Shown: piece after piece, positions 9,407 through 17,879 of the stretch
Layout: each line of letters opens with the position of its first letter
Position numbering within the stretch: position 1 is the first letter of the stretch
Assembly (NCBI GenBank): GCA_040755615.1
Contig: JBFMAL010000005.1
Coordinates: forward strand, 1 to 64,000
Source of the DNA: DYEP01 sp040755615
Lineage (GTDB): Bacteria; Bacillota; Sulfobacillia; DUSP01; DYEP01
Direction of reading: 5' to 3'
DNA: 64,000 nt
The notes under the pieces: generated by a model
Database searches by the model: none
The model's input: the letters and a program-made list of their open reading frames with translations, nothing else
Told to the model about the DNA's origin: nothing
Program-made: the position numbers and the translations under genes

Positions 9407-10494
9407 GACAACCGGTGGGATTCCCGTACCTTGGAACCGTGGTGCCCGTGGCGACGGAGCTTTTGAAGGTGCTGGGCAACGAGGTGGTCCCCCCTACTCG
9501 GCCGACCAGGCGCACCATCAACCTGGGAGTCTCGTCTTCTCCCGAGTTCGCGTGCTTCCCGCTGAAGATCCTGATGGGCACTTACCTGGAGCTGGTCCAA
9601 AGAGGTGCCGCCACTATCGTCGCCACCGGCGGGGTAGGGCCATGCAGGGCGGGGCTTTACGCGCCGCTTCATGAGAAGATGCTGCGATCCATGGGCTACG
9701 ACGTGGATTTCCTGGTATTCGAGCCTCCCCGTTACAGTTACACCGCGTTCTACAATACGGTCGGGCAGCTGAACGCCTGCAACTATTCCGTCCCGCGGAT
9801 CTGGCAGGAACTCAAGTATGCCTGGAAGAAACTGCTCGCCCTGGATGAGGCTGAAAAGCGGCTTCACTGGTTAAGACCCAGGGAACTGAAGCGGGGCGAC
9901 GCGGACAGGGCGTACCATGCCGCATTCAACCGGATCACCTCTGCCTGCAAGTCCGACCTTGACCAGGCCATTCTGGAGGCCAGGGCCGGTCTTGATTCAG
10001 TCGAGATCGACCCCGGGCGAAAACCTCTCAGGATCGGTATCGTGGGCGAGATATACGTAGTGCTTGAACCCGCCTCTAACTTGGGTATCGAAAAGATGCT
10101 GGGGGATCTGGGCGTGGAAGTAGTGAGGTCCATGTTCATCACCGGGTGGACCCGGGATAATGCCATACTGGATTCCGCGGGCATAACAGGCGGTGTAGAC
10201 GTCAAGAAAGCGGCCAGGCGGTATCTCGACCAGATGATCGGCGGACACGGCCAGGAGTCAGTGGGACACGCGGTGCTCGCGAAGAAACACGGACTGGACG
10301 GGATCGTACAGCTGGCGCCGTTCACCTGCATACCGGAGATCGTGTCCCGCAGCGTTATGACAAGGCTCAGCGAGGACCTGGATGTCCCCATAATGACCTT
10401 TTTCATAGATGAACAGACAGGCGAAGCAGGAGTCAAGACCCGGCTTGAGGCGTTCGTGGACATGCTGTCAAGGAAGAAGAAGATCGGAAGGTGA
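9394..10494 (+). CDS. 2-Hydroxyacyl-CoA dehydratase-like / activase-related protein
   Basis: A 366-residue paralogue of the preceding gene, sharing its architecture: PYLGTVVPVATELLKVLG at the start, SSPEFACFPLKI and GGVGPCRAGLYAPL with probable Fe-S cysteines (about residues 48-90), then a second Rossmann-like half (LRIGIVGEIYVVLEPASN, about 210) and the same C-terminal signature FFIDEQTGEAGVKTRLEAFVDM. It resembles the HgdB-like region of the fused activase proteins rather than a true dehydratase alpha/beta pair. It overlaps both neighbours (13 bases upstream, 4 downstream), indicating tight co-translation. Confidence 0.78.
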   Translation: MPKLRQPVGFPYLGTVVPVATELLKVLGNEVVPPTRPTRRTINLGVSSSPEFACFPLKILMGTYLELVQRGAATIVATGGVGPCRAGLYAPLHEKMLRSMGYDVDFLVFEPPRYSYTAFYNTVGQLNACNYSVPRIWQELKYAWKKLLALDEAEKRLHWLRPRELKRGDADRAYHAAFNRITSACKSDLDQAILEARAGLDSVEIDPGRKPLRIGIVGEIYVVLEPASNLGIEKMLGDLGVEVVRSMFITGWTRDNAILDSAGITGGVDVKKAARRYLDQMIGGHGQESVGHAVLAKKHGLDGIVQLAPFTCIPEIVSRSVMTRLSEDLDVPIMTFFIDEQTGEAGVKTRLEAFVDMLSRKKKIGR

Positions 10495-11489
10495 GCCAGA
10501 TGCAGCATCTGACCGACATCTACCTGGGTATAGATGTGGGATCCGTGAGTACCAACGTAGTTGCGATAGACAGCACAGGGAACGTGCTCTCAAGCGTTTA
10601 CACCCGCACGCGAGGTCAGCCCATCCAGGCCATCCAGAGGGGTTTGGCCGAGTGCGCGGAACAGCTCTTCTTGCTGGGGCCGCCCGACTCCTTCAACGTA
10701 CGGGGCGTCGGAACCACTGGCAGCGCACGCCAGTTAGCATCGGTGGTGGCGGGCGCAGACGTGGTGAAGAATGAAATCACCGCCCACGCCGTGGCTGCAT
10801 CCCACTTCATCCCCGATGTGTCCACCATCATCGAGATAGGCGGGCAAGACTCAAAGATCATCATCCTCCGCGGCGGCATCGTCTCAGACTTCGCCATGAA
10901 CACCGTATGCGCTGCCGGTACAGGCTCCTTCCTTGACCAGCAGGCATCGCGCCTGGGCATGGCCATTGAGGACTTCGGTCCAATAGCGCTAAAATCAAAA
11001 AACCCGGTGCGTATCGCGGGCAGGTGCACCGTGTTCGCCGAATCGGACATGATACACAAGCAGCAGATGGGGCACGCTATCGAGGATATTCTGGCAGGGT
11101 TATGCGAGGCGATCGTCAGGAATTACCTGAACAACGTTGGGCGTGGCAAAGATATCCAGCCTCCGCTGGTTTTCCAGGGAGGCGTAGCAGCCAACGTGGG
11201 GGTACGGGCGGCGTTTGAGAAGGCGCTGGGCATGAAGGTAACCGTGCCGGAGCATTTCGCCGTCATGGGAGCGCTCGGTGCCGCCCTGCTCGCCGCAGAG
11301 GAGCGGGAACACACGGACAAGCCTTCCGCATTCCTCGGCTTTCAAGCAACAGAGTTCAATTACGAGGCCAGGAGCTTTGAATGCGACCACTGCCCGAACA
11401 CCTGCGAAATCGTGGAAATCCTGAGGGAGGGCTCTGTAGTCGCCAGGTGGGGTTCGCGATGCCTCAGGTGGGAGGTACGCACAAGTTGA
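10491..11489 (+). CDS. Acyl-CoA dehydratase activase, ASKHA ATPase (BadF/BcrA/HgdC family)
   Basis: A 332-residue ATPase of the BadF/BadG/BcrA/BcrD family. Such proteins carry a [4Fe-4S] cluster at a dimer interface and use ATP to drive low-potential electron transfer into radical-type dehydratases or benzoyl-CoA reductases. Visible motifs: LGIDVGSVSTNVVAID (phosphate 1), GTTGSARQLA, EIGGQDSKII, CAAGTGSFLDQQ (cluster cysteine), AGRCTVFAESDM (second cysteine), and FQGGVAANVGV. The last 50 residues add a C-x2-C-x3-C set (FECDHCPNTCEI) and a later cysteine not needed in classic activases. Start GTG 10491 overlaps the previous stop; ATG 10500 is possible. Confidence 0.88.
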   Translation: MSQMQHLTDIYLGIDVGSVSTNVVAIDSTGNVLSSVYTRTRGQPIQAIQRGLAECAEQLFLLGPPDSFNVRGVGTTGSARQLASVVAGADVVKNEITAHAVAASHFIPDVSTIIEIGGQDSKIIILRGGIVSDFAMNTVCAAGTGSFLDQQASRLGMAIEDFGPIALKSKNPVRIAGRCTVFAESDMIHKQQMGHAIEDILAGLCEAIVRNYLNNVGRGKDIQPPLVFQGGVAANVGVRAAFEKALGMKVTVPEHFAVMGALGAALLAAEEREHTDKPSAFLGFQATEFNYEARSFECDHCPNTCEIVEILREGSVVARWGSRCLRWEVRTS

Positions 11490-11543
11490 AAGCCGCGAGA
11501 ATTCCCCCGCTCTTACACCGGGACAGTAGGGGAGCATTTTACC

Positions 11544-12686
11544 ATGAGAGGAGATGATGGTTTGATCAACATAAGCCCAGAAAGGCTGCTTGACAGTTTT
11601 CTCAGTTTCGCAAGGCTTCCGGGTCCGTCCCTGAACGAAAAGGCGGTCGCTGACAGGGTGCTGTCTGAGCTCACTTCCCTCAACGTGCCTGCCACTTTAG
11701 ATCAGGCAGGCAGCAGGCTCGGCGGCACTACCGGCAACGTCATCGGCAGGCTCGAGCCAAGCCGCCCTGACCTTCACTGGATCCTGCTTGCCGCACACAT
11801 GGACACAGTAGCACAGGGCGGCGTTGAGCCTGTAGTTGATGGCGGCATAGTGCGCTCGCCGGGAGATACCATCCTTGGCGCAGATGACCGCGCGGCCATA
11901 GCTGCTGTACTGGAAGCCGTCCGCTCAGTGCTTGAAGCGAGGGCGCCTCACCTTGGAGTGGAACTGGTATTCACCATCGGCGAAGAAACAGGGCTTCTCG
12001 GCTCAAAGTCGCTTGATGTATCAGGCCTGCGCTCAAAGATGGCATTCGTGGTGGATAGCTCGGGCCGCCCGGGCCGCATCATAAAGAGCGCCCCGTCCCA
12101 CAACCGGATCACCTGGAAGATCCACGGCAAGGCCGCGCACGCCGGCGTCGCGCCGGAGTCCGGCATCAACGCTATACAGGCTGCATCATTGGGGATCGCA
12201 AGAATGAACCTCGGGCGGATCGACGAGGAAACTACGTCCAACCTGGGCGTGATCCATGGCGGCAAAGCCACCAATATCGTGTGTGATTACGTTGAGGTAA
12301 GGGGCGAGGTGCGCTCGCGGGACAAGAAGAAGTTGGCCGAGCAGACCAGTCACCTGGTAGACGCCATGCGACAAGGCGCGGAGAGCGTGGGAGCGCGCGT
12401 CACGGAGGACGTCGTCCTGGAGTACGAGGGGTTTGACCTCGCGGAGGACCACCCCGTCGTGGCGGCAGCAGTCAGGGCGTGTAACCGCTGTGGACTAGTT
12501 CCCGAACTGGTAGCAAGCGGCGGCGGCTCCGATGCCAACGTGCTGAACGCGGAAGGGATACCTTCAGTGAACCTGGCCGTGGGCTATGTTAACCCCCACA
12601 GCAGCGACGAACGTATCGCCATCAGCGACCTCCAGGCGATCACCTGCCTGCTAGTGGAGCTCATATCCCCGCGGGACCTGGTATAG
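11544..12686 (+). CDS. M20/PepT-like metallopeptidase
   Basis: A 380-residue zinc hydrolase of the peptidase T-like branch (M20/M42-related). Metal-ligand motifs are in place: LLAAHMDTVAQGG, GADDRAAIAAVLEAV, IGEETGLLGSKSL (general-base Glu), AFVVDSSG and the late GYVNPHSSDE. The dimerisation insert ITWKIHGKAAHAGVAPE is typical. The cytoplasmic peptidase probably trims di- or tripeptides or similar amides. ATG 11544 is given; TTG 11562 behind AGAGGAG fits the usual start of the family slightly better. It follows the activase operon after about 50 bases and may be co-transcribed. Confidence 0.88.
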   Translation: MRGDDGLINISPERLLDSFLSFARLPGPSLNEKAVADRVLSELTSLNVPATLDQAGSRLGGTTGNVIGRLEPSRPDLHWILLAAHMDTVAQGGVEPVVDGGIVRSPGDTILGADDRAAIAAVLEAVRSVLEARAPHLGVELVFTIGEETGLLGSKSLDVSGLRSKMAFVVDSSGRPGRIIKSAPSHNRITWKIHGKAAHAGVAPESGINAIQAASLGIARMNLGRIDEETTSNLGVIHGGKATNIVCDYVEVRGEVRSRDKKKLAEQTSHLVDAMRQGAESVGARVTEDVVLEYEGFDLAEDHPVVAAAVRACNRCGLVPELVASGGGSDANVLNAEGIPSVNLAVGYVNPHSSDERIAISDLQAITCLLVELISPRDLV

Positions 12687-12703
12687 CCCGCATTGAACAG
12701 CCA

Positions 12704-12727
12704 GGGGGCGCGAAAGGCTGCGCCCCC
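12704..12727 (+). terminator. Terminator hairpin after the peptidase gene
   Basis: GGGGGCGC and GCGCCCCC enclose an 8-base loop between the convergent peptidase (ends 12686) and xdhA (ends 12737). A short pyrimidine-rich tract follows on the plus strand. Position and strong GC stem suggest a bidirectional terminator. Confidence 0.65.
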
Positions 12728-12736
12728 TTCTCCCCA

Positions 12737-15001
12737 TCAATCTCTTCCGTGTCTTACCAACGGCAGCTTACGTTGCAGGGTTCCCGTGACCCGTTTGAGG
12801 GCACACGCAATGGCAGGGGCTGTCGGAACCATCGGCAATTCCCCCACCCCCCTTGCGCCCCAGGGACCGTCCTGCTGCGCCACTTCCACAAAGTATGTCT
12901 CTATCGCTGGTACGTCCATAGACGTCGGGATCTTGTAATCCACATAGTTGTTGTTCAATACCTGCCCGTCCTCACCGAACACCATTTCCTCAAACAGAGC
13001 GGAACCCAGGCCCTGGACCAGGCCTCCTTCCACCTGGCCTTCCAGCGTCACGGGGTTGATCACACGCCCCACATCGAAGGCAGCGACGAGCCTGTGCACG
13101 GTGATCTTTCCAGTCTCAGGGTCGGCGCTCACCTCTGCGCCCTGTGCTCCGAAGGTCCAGAACGCTACCGGCCTTGGGCTCTGGCCGGTCTCGGGGTCTA
13201 AGTTTATAAGGCCTTCGGGTGTGAAGGTGCCCCGACCGAACACGGGCCCGCCCTTCGCGCTACCGTCTGGCAGAAACGCTCCCATCACCACAGATTCAAG
13301 CGGAACCGAGAGCTCAGGCCGGCCCTTCACACGGACCTGCCCATCAACCAGTTCCATCTCGTGATCGCCCAGGATGTACGAGGCGTTCTGGAAGATCTGC
13401 CGCTTCGCATCCTGCGCTGCGAGCACCACCGCGTTACCGGCTGAGAAGGTGATGCGGCTCGCTACTGTTTGCCATTCATACGGGGTAATTGCGGTATCCG
13501 GACAGGAGACGGATACAGCCTCGATGGGCAATGATAGCTCTTCCGCTGCGATTTGGGCTAGAGCAGTCATGGCACCCTGCCCGATCTCCGCCGCAGACGT
13601 CATCAGCGTCACCGAACCGTCCTCATTGAACTTCAGGCAGGCGGAAGAAGACGCGTTCGTGGGCATTGCCGGTGCCTTGCACATGATAGCGATGCCTTTC
13701 TCCACGCCTTCCTTTTTCTTACCCCAGCCGATCCGCTCCGCCACGGTTTTTATGCACTCGGTGAGCCCGACGCCGTGCACGACCTCACCCGTTGCGGTAA
13801 CCCCACCGTCCTTCAGGCAGTTCAGCAGCCTAAATTCTACAGGGTCCATGCCAAGTTTGTCCGCCAGCGTATCCATCTGGAGCTCGAGTGCCCAGTGTAG
13901 CTCCGGCATACCGAAACCACGCATGGGACCGCCCGAGGGGTGGTTGGTATACACACAGTACGAGTCAGTCCAGAGGTTGGGTATGTCATAAGGCCCGGCG
14001 CTCGTGTATCCCGCAGCCCGTACAATGTTGGCCCCGTACTCGGTATATGCACCTGCATCCCAGAACAGCTCGCATTTTTGAGCTCTCAGCCGTCCGTCCT
14101 TGCCGACCCCGGTTTTGAGCCTCGCGACAAGCCCCTGCCGCACGTACGCCCCTACGAAGTCCTCCTCCCGGGTATACACCAGTTTTACATGCCGGCCCGG
14201 CACGGCCAGGGCGAGCGGCGCTACCAATCCCTCGATGGTGGCTCCAGCCTTTCCGCCGAAACCTCCTCCCACGTAGCCGGTGATCACTCTGATTTTCGAA
14301 AGTGGCATATCAAGCGCCGTGGACAGAAATTTCCTCACAGCGAAAGGCGACTGGCAGCTTGACCATACGGTCAGCCTACCCCCGCCGTCGGCGTACCCCA
14401 CGGCTACGTGCGTCTCAAGAGGCGAGTGGTAGATGTGAGGAACGTAATACGTTTCCTCATGAATAAGATCGCTTTCCGCAAATCCCTGTTCCACATCGCC
14501 TTTTCGAAGCTTGAAGTGATTCGATATATTGGTCCCGGGTTTCGGGAAGAACACTGGCGCCCATTCGTAATCCCCGAGGTTCTCATGAAGCAGCGGCGCA
14601 TCATCCGCCAGCGCCGACAGCGGGTCGTACACCGGAGGCAGCTTTTCGTATTCCACACGGATCAAGCGCGCCGCCTCCCTGGCCAATTCGGGAGTCTCGG
14701 CAACCACGCCCGCCACAGGCTCGCCGTAGTACCTGACCTTATCGACCGCAAACAGCGTCCTATCCTTCAGGTATAACCCGGTGGGCTTCGGGTACTTCTC
14801 TCCTGTCACCACCGCGTGCACGCCGGGGAACGCCAGCGCATCTTTTATGTCTATACGCTTTATACGTCCGTGGGAGCAGTTAGACCTCAGAATAGCGGCA
14901 TGAAGCACGCCGGGGAACTTCATATCCCCCACGTATTTCGCAGCCCCGGTCACCTTGTCCAACGCGTCCAGTCTTACAACCGGCCGACCTATTACTCTCA
15001 T
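12737..15001 (-). CDS. xdhA: Xanthine dehydrogenase-type molybdenum hydroxylase, Mo-binding subunit
   Basis: A large catalytic subunit of about 754 residues from the xanthine oxidase family, which hydroxylates purines or related heterocycles at the molybdopterin cofactor. Motifs: VTGAAKYVGDMKFPG near the start, TGYVGGGFGGKAG, MRGFGMPELHWALE, EIGQGAMTALAQIAAEEL, and the C-terminal GARGVGELPM containing the predicted catalytic glutamate. Start ATG 15001 overlaps the stop of the Fe-S subunit (ATGA); longer in-frame readings lie inside that gene. It is last in the operon permease-FAD-FeS-Mo. A sulfuration factor (XdhC/CoxF) is absent nearby, while YqeB/YqeC/SelD are present elsewhere, suggesting a selenium-dependent hydroxylase. 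Substrate xanthine is inferred from the permease. Confidence 0.9.
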   Translation of the reverse strand: MRVIGRPVVRLDALDKVTGAAKYVGDMKFPGVLHAAILRSNCSHGRIKRIDIKDALAFPGVHAVVTGEKYPKPTGLYLKDRTLFAVDKVRYYGEPVAGVVAETPELAREAARLIRVEYEKLPPVYDPLSALADDAPLLHENLGDYEWAPVFFPKPGTNISNHFKLRKGDVEQGFAESDLIHEETYYVPHIYHSPLETHVAVGYADGGGRLTVWSSCQSPFAVRKFLSTALDMPLSKIRVITGYVGGGFGGKAGATIEGLVAPLALAVPGRHVKLVYTREEDFVGAYVRQGLVARLKTGVGKDGRLRAQKCELFWDAGAYTEYGANIVRAAGYTSAGPYDIPNLWTDSYCVYTNHPSGGPMRGFGMPELHWALELQMDTLADKLGMDPVEFRLLNCLKDGGVTATGEVVHGVGLTECIKTVAERIGWGKKKEGVEKGIAIMCKAPAMPTNASSSACLKFNEDGSVTLMTSAAEIGQGAMTALAQIAAEELSLPIEAVSVSCPDTAITPYEWQTVASRITFSAGNAVVLAAQDAKRQIFQNASYILGDHEMELVDGQVRVKGRPELSVPLESVVMGAFLPDGSAKGGPVFGRGTFTPEGLINLDPETGQSPRPVAFWTFGAQGAEVSADPETGKITVHRLVAAFDVGRVINPVTLEGQVEGGLVQGLGSALFEEMVFGEDGQVLNNNYVDYKIPTSMDVPAIETYFVEVAQQDGPWGARGVGELPMVPTAPAIACALKRVTGTLQRKLPLVRHGRD

Positions 15002-15468
15002 GCGCGCCCACTCCCTCCTGCTGCCAGGATAGCCTCGACGATTTTCTTGTAGCCTGTGCACCTGCAGAGATTCCCGGCGATAGCCTCTCTCACCTGTTCT
15101 TCGGTGGGGGAGGGATGTTTTGAGAGCAGCGCCTTTGCGCTCATTAGCATCCCGGGGGTACAATAGCCGCACTGTACCGCCCCTCTTTCTGCAAACTCTT
15201 CCTGGAGCGGGTCGAGCTCGCCGCCCCGGGCCAGCCCCTCTACGGTCAGGATTTCTGAACCGTCAGCCTCAACAGCCAGCACCAGGCAGGAGTTTACTGC
15301 CATGCCGTTCATGATAATCGTACAGGCGCCGCACTCGCCTTCACCACAGCCTTCCTTAGTGCCCGTGAGCTCAAGATCCTCTCTCAGGAAATCTACAAGC
15401 CGCCTGTCGGAGCGCACCCGGCCAGAGACCTGTGTCCCGTTCACCGTCAGGTGGATGACGTGTTCCAT
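14998..15468 (-). CDS. xdhC: Xanthine dehydrogenase-type [2Fe-2S] subunit
   Basis: A 156-residue electron-transfer subunit with two [2Fe-2S] clusters. The plant-ferredoxin-like domain has GCGEGECGACTI plus a later NSCL cysteine. The helical C-terminal domain has QCGYCTPGMLM and NLCRCTGY. Length and motif spacing are standard. It passes electrons from the molybdenum site to the FAD subunit. It starts where the FAD subunit stops (one base shared at 15468) and ends inside the start codon of the large subunit, so the three are translationally coupled. The symbol follows the naming where C is the Fe-S subunit. Confidence 0.92.
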   Translation of the reverse strand: MEHVIHLTVNGTQVSGRVRSDRRLVDFLREDLELTGTKEGCGEGECGACTIIMNGMAVNSCLVLAVEADGSEILTVEGLARGGELDPLQEEFAERGAVQCGYCTPGMLMSAKALLSKHPSPTEEQVREAIAGNLCRCTGYKKIVEAILAAGGSGRA

Positions 15469-16313
15469 TATGCGTCACCTCCCAGCGATGAAAGTACAGT
15501 CTGAATGCCACGCCGAAGCAGCACCCGTACGACCTTCCTCCTGAACGCCGCGGTCCCCCGGATATCGTCTATGGGACTAATAGCAGCGTCAGCCGCATCC
15601 AGGACTTCCACCAGGGCATCGGGACCGCCTTCGTCGAACACCCGCTCTGCATCAAACAGCCTGAGCGGGGTAGGCGCTACAGCTCCTGCGGCCATCCTCA
15701 AATGCACATCGCCACCTTCTACGAATCCGAACACCACCACGGACGCGGTAGCCAGGTCCACCGCGTTCCTGCGGGATACCTTGTCGAAAGAAAATGTGCC
15801 CTTCACCTCCGGGATCAAAAACCCCCGGATGATCTCCCCATGCCTCATAACGGTCTTGCCCGGACCCGTAAAGAATGAGCAAACAGGCACGGTCGTATCC
15901 CCTCCCGGGCCTGCGAGCACCACCTGCGCGTCGAGCACCATCAGCGCGGGCACAGTATCTGCGGCCGGCGACGCGTTGGCCACGTTGCCCCCAATGGTGG
16001 CCCTGTTTCTGACCTGGCGTGACCCGACTGAATGAGCTGCCTTTGCCAGAACGGGGAATCGTTCAAGAACCGTGGGCGAGTCGGCGATCTGATTTAAGGT
16101 GGTAGTCGCTCCTATGAAAGTGGGTTCATCCTGTGTGATACCGTGCAGCTCGGGTATGTGCTTTAAGTCAACGAGCAGCTTTGGTGACACGGTCTCCCTT
16201 CTTACTTTCACCAGAAGGTCAGTGCCGCCCGCCAGCGGATGCGCGCCTTCCCGGCTGGCTGCCAGCATCGCTTCTTTCAGCGTAACCGGTCTTTCGTAAT
16301 CAAAAGAAACCAT
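15468..16313 (-). CDS. xdhB: Xanthine dehydrogenase-type FAD-binding subunit
   Basis: A 281-residue FAD subunit (CoxM/XdhB family). The FAD pyrophosphate motif is HPLAGGTDLLVKVRR near residue 26, and the second conserved motif is VRNRATIGGNVANASPAADT near residue 103, which also contacts FAD. A CO-dehydrogenase-flavoprotein C-terminal domain follows. It takes electrons from the [2Fe-2S] subunit and passes them to an acceptor (NAD or ferredoxin, not predictable). It is the first hydroxylase subunit, separated from the permease gene by 72 bases that contain a GC hairpin. Confidence 0.92.
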   Translation of the reverse strand: MVSFDYERPVTLKEAMLAASREGAHPLAGGTDLLVKVRRETVSPKLLVDLKHIPELHGITQDEPTFIGATTTLNQIADSPTVLERFPVLAKAAHSVGSRQVRNRATIGGNVANASPAADTVPALMVLDAQVVLAGPGGDTTVPVCSFFTGPGKTVMRHGEIIRGFLIPEVKGTFSFDKVSRRNAVDLATASVVVFGFVEGGDVHLRMAAGAVAPTPLRLFDAERVFDEGGPDALVEVLDAADAAISPIDDIRGTAAFRRKVVRVLLRRGIQTVLSSLGGDA

Positions 16314-16341
16314 TTTCGCGTCACCCCCGGAGAGTAGTAAA

Positions 16342-16363
16342 GGGCCCAGGTTGCCCCGGGCCC
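16342..16363 (-). terminator. Hairpin between permease and hydroxylase genes (attenuator-like)
   Basis: On the minus strand GGGCCC, a 10-base loop and GGGCCC are followed by TTTACTACT. It sits after the permease stop and before xdhB in an otherwise continuous transcription unit. It could partially terminate, process or stabilise the mRNA, so that transporter and enzyme are made in different amounts. The stem is only 6 bp. Confidence 0.45.
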
Positions 16364-16385
16364 CTCCGCAACGCGTACGGAAAGC

Positions 16386-17774
16386 CTATCTTCCCGTTAA
16401 GCCCCTTTCTTCTGGCGTACCTGGAATCAGGTTGTCGAGGAGCAAGCCGAATATGGCCGCAACCGCCATCCCAGTAGAGCCGATGGTCTTGATTATGTCA
16501 CCGATCCACTGGGCTCCAGGTATGGTCACCTCTACGCCTTTGAAATAGGCGGGAAGGGAAAGGCCCATGAACATGGTGAAACCGACGATCATCTGATTCC
16601 TCTGCGAGGACATATCAGCCCTCATCAGGTTGGAGATACCTACCGAAGCGATGAGCCCGAACAGGGTACAGTAGACGCCACCCACAATGGGCCCGGGAAT
16701 GGTAGCGACGATAGCACCAAACTTGGAGAATAGGCCAAGCACTATAAGAACAACAGCAGCCACGTTCACAACGTACCTTGAAGCCACCCGTGTCAGCCCG
16801 ACAAGGCCGATGTTCTCCGTATAACTGGTGTTCGAGAACCCGCCGACAAGGCCAGCAACGAAGCAACCTATTCCCTCGGCTCCGATACCCCTGTTGATCT
16901 GCTTCTCAGTAGGGTCGGCTACACCTGCCGCTGCACAGATCGAATGGTAGTCCCCGAACGACTCGATCATCGAAGCGAGGAAGCCAGCTAGCGTGGCAAG
17001 GAAGAAAGCCAGGCTGAACTTGGGCATGCCCCAGGGGAATACCACAGTCACCGGATTCCTGATCCAGGCAGAAGTCGCGACAGCCTCAAAGCTTACATAC
17101 CCCGGGGTACCGGGAGCGATGATCCCAGAAACGCTGCCAAGGAGTGCCACAACGTAGGCCACGACTATAGCGAGCAATATGGGGAATAACCTGAAGAAGT
17201 TGTTCTTCGGTGCCAGTACCAGGGAAAAAAGGAACGCGCAAACGATGACAATGCCAGCGAGGTACCAGTTTTGCCCCGCCATTGGCGCGCCTACCTCAAA
17301 CAACGCAAGTCCGATCAAGGCGATAGTGGGACCGATCACAACAGGACTGATGAACCTTCTTAGAGTCCCGATGAGACCCGAATAACCAACGAGCATCTCC
17401 ACGATGGCGCCCGACATGATGGCCCCCGCGATATACTGCATGGAGAGCGCCCCCCCGCCCGTGGCGGCAATGATCGCGAAGAATGGTCCGAGAAATGAGA
17501 ACGAAGTGCCTTGCACAATGGGGAGTTTGGAGCCGAAGTTGACCTGTATCAAAGTGGAAACGCCCGCTGCGAGCATGCACGCACTCACCAAAATGGCGGT
17601 CTGGCTCGCGTCCATCTGTAGTGCCTGACCTAAGATTAGCGGTACAGCCACCGTTGCCCCGAACATAGTCAGCACGTGTTGCACTCCCAGTCCGAGGCTC
17701 CTCACGAATGGTTTCGGAACTTCATCAAGACCGTAAAGGACTGTTTTGCGCTGGATCTCCGGGGTTACAGACAC
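16386..17774 (-). CDS. NCS2-family xanthine/uracil permease
   Basis: A 462-residue transporter of the nucleobase:cation symporter-2 family, probably importing xanthine or uric acid. Recognisable pieces: GLDEVPKPFVRSLGLGVQHVLTMFGATVAVPLI (entry helices), PIVQGTSFSFLGPFFA, IESFGDYHSICAAAG (the substrate-binding motif around ESxGD) and GGFSNTSYTENIGLVGLTRVASR, close to the NCS2 signature. About 12-14 membrane helices are expected. Start GTG 17774 has AAGGAGG ten bases upstream. Being next to xdhBCA argues for a purine substrate rather than uracil. Confidence 0.93.
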   Translation of the reverse strand: MSVTPEIQRKTVLYGLDEVPKPFVRSLGLGVQHVLTMFGATVAVPLILGQALQMDASQTAILVSACMLAAGVSTLIQVNFGSKLPIVQGTSFSFLGPFFAIIAATGGGALSMQYIAGAIMSGAIVEMLVGYSGLIGTLRRFISPVVIGPTIALIGLALFEVGAPMAGQNWYLAGIVIVCAFLFSLVLAPKNNFFRLFPILLAIVVAYVVALLGSVSGIIAPGTPGYVSFEAVATSAWIRNPVTVVFPWGMPKFSLAFFLATLAGFLASMIESFGDYHSICAAAGVADPTEKQINRGIGAEGIGCFVAGLVGGFSNTSYTENIGLVGLTRVASRYVVNVAAVVLIVLGLFSKFGAIVATIPGPIVGGVYCTLFGLIASVGISNLMRADMSSQRNQMIVGFTMFMGLSLPAYFKGVEVTIPGAQWIGDIIKTIGSTGMAVAAIFGLLLDNLIPGTPEERGLTGR

Positions 17775-17834
17775 TTGTGGAATCCCTCCTTGAGTGGGTT
17801 ACTTGCGGACAGAGGCCTCTGCTTTGTCGACTCG

Positions 17835-17869
17835 CACCTCCTTTCACGGGCATCTTTCGATGCAAGGTG
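17835..17869 (-). promoter_or_regulatory. Small two-stem structured leader upstream of the permease
   Basis: On the minus strand a tetraloop hairpin (GCATC GAAA GATGC, from 17863 to 17850) is enclosed by CACCT (17869-17865) and AGGTG (17839-17835), about 60 bases before the permease start. The compact layout suggests a folded leader. The canonical purine-riboswitch core was looked for and not found, so a ligand cannot be named. Confidence 0.3.
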
Positions 17870-17879
17870 TTCACCGGCT

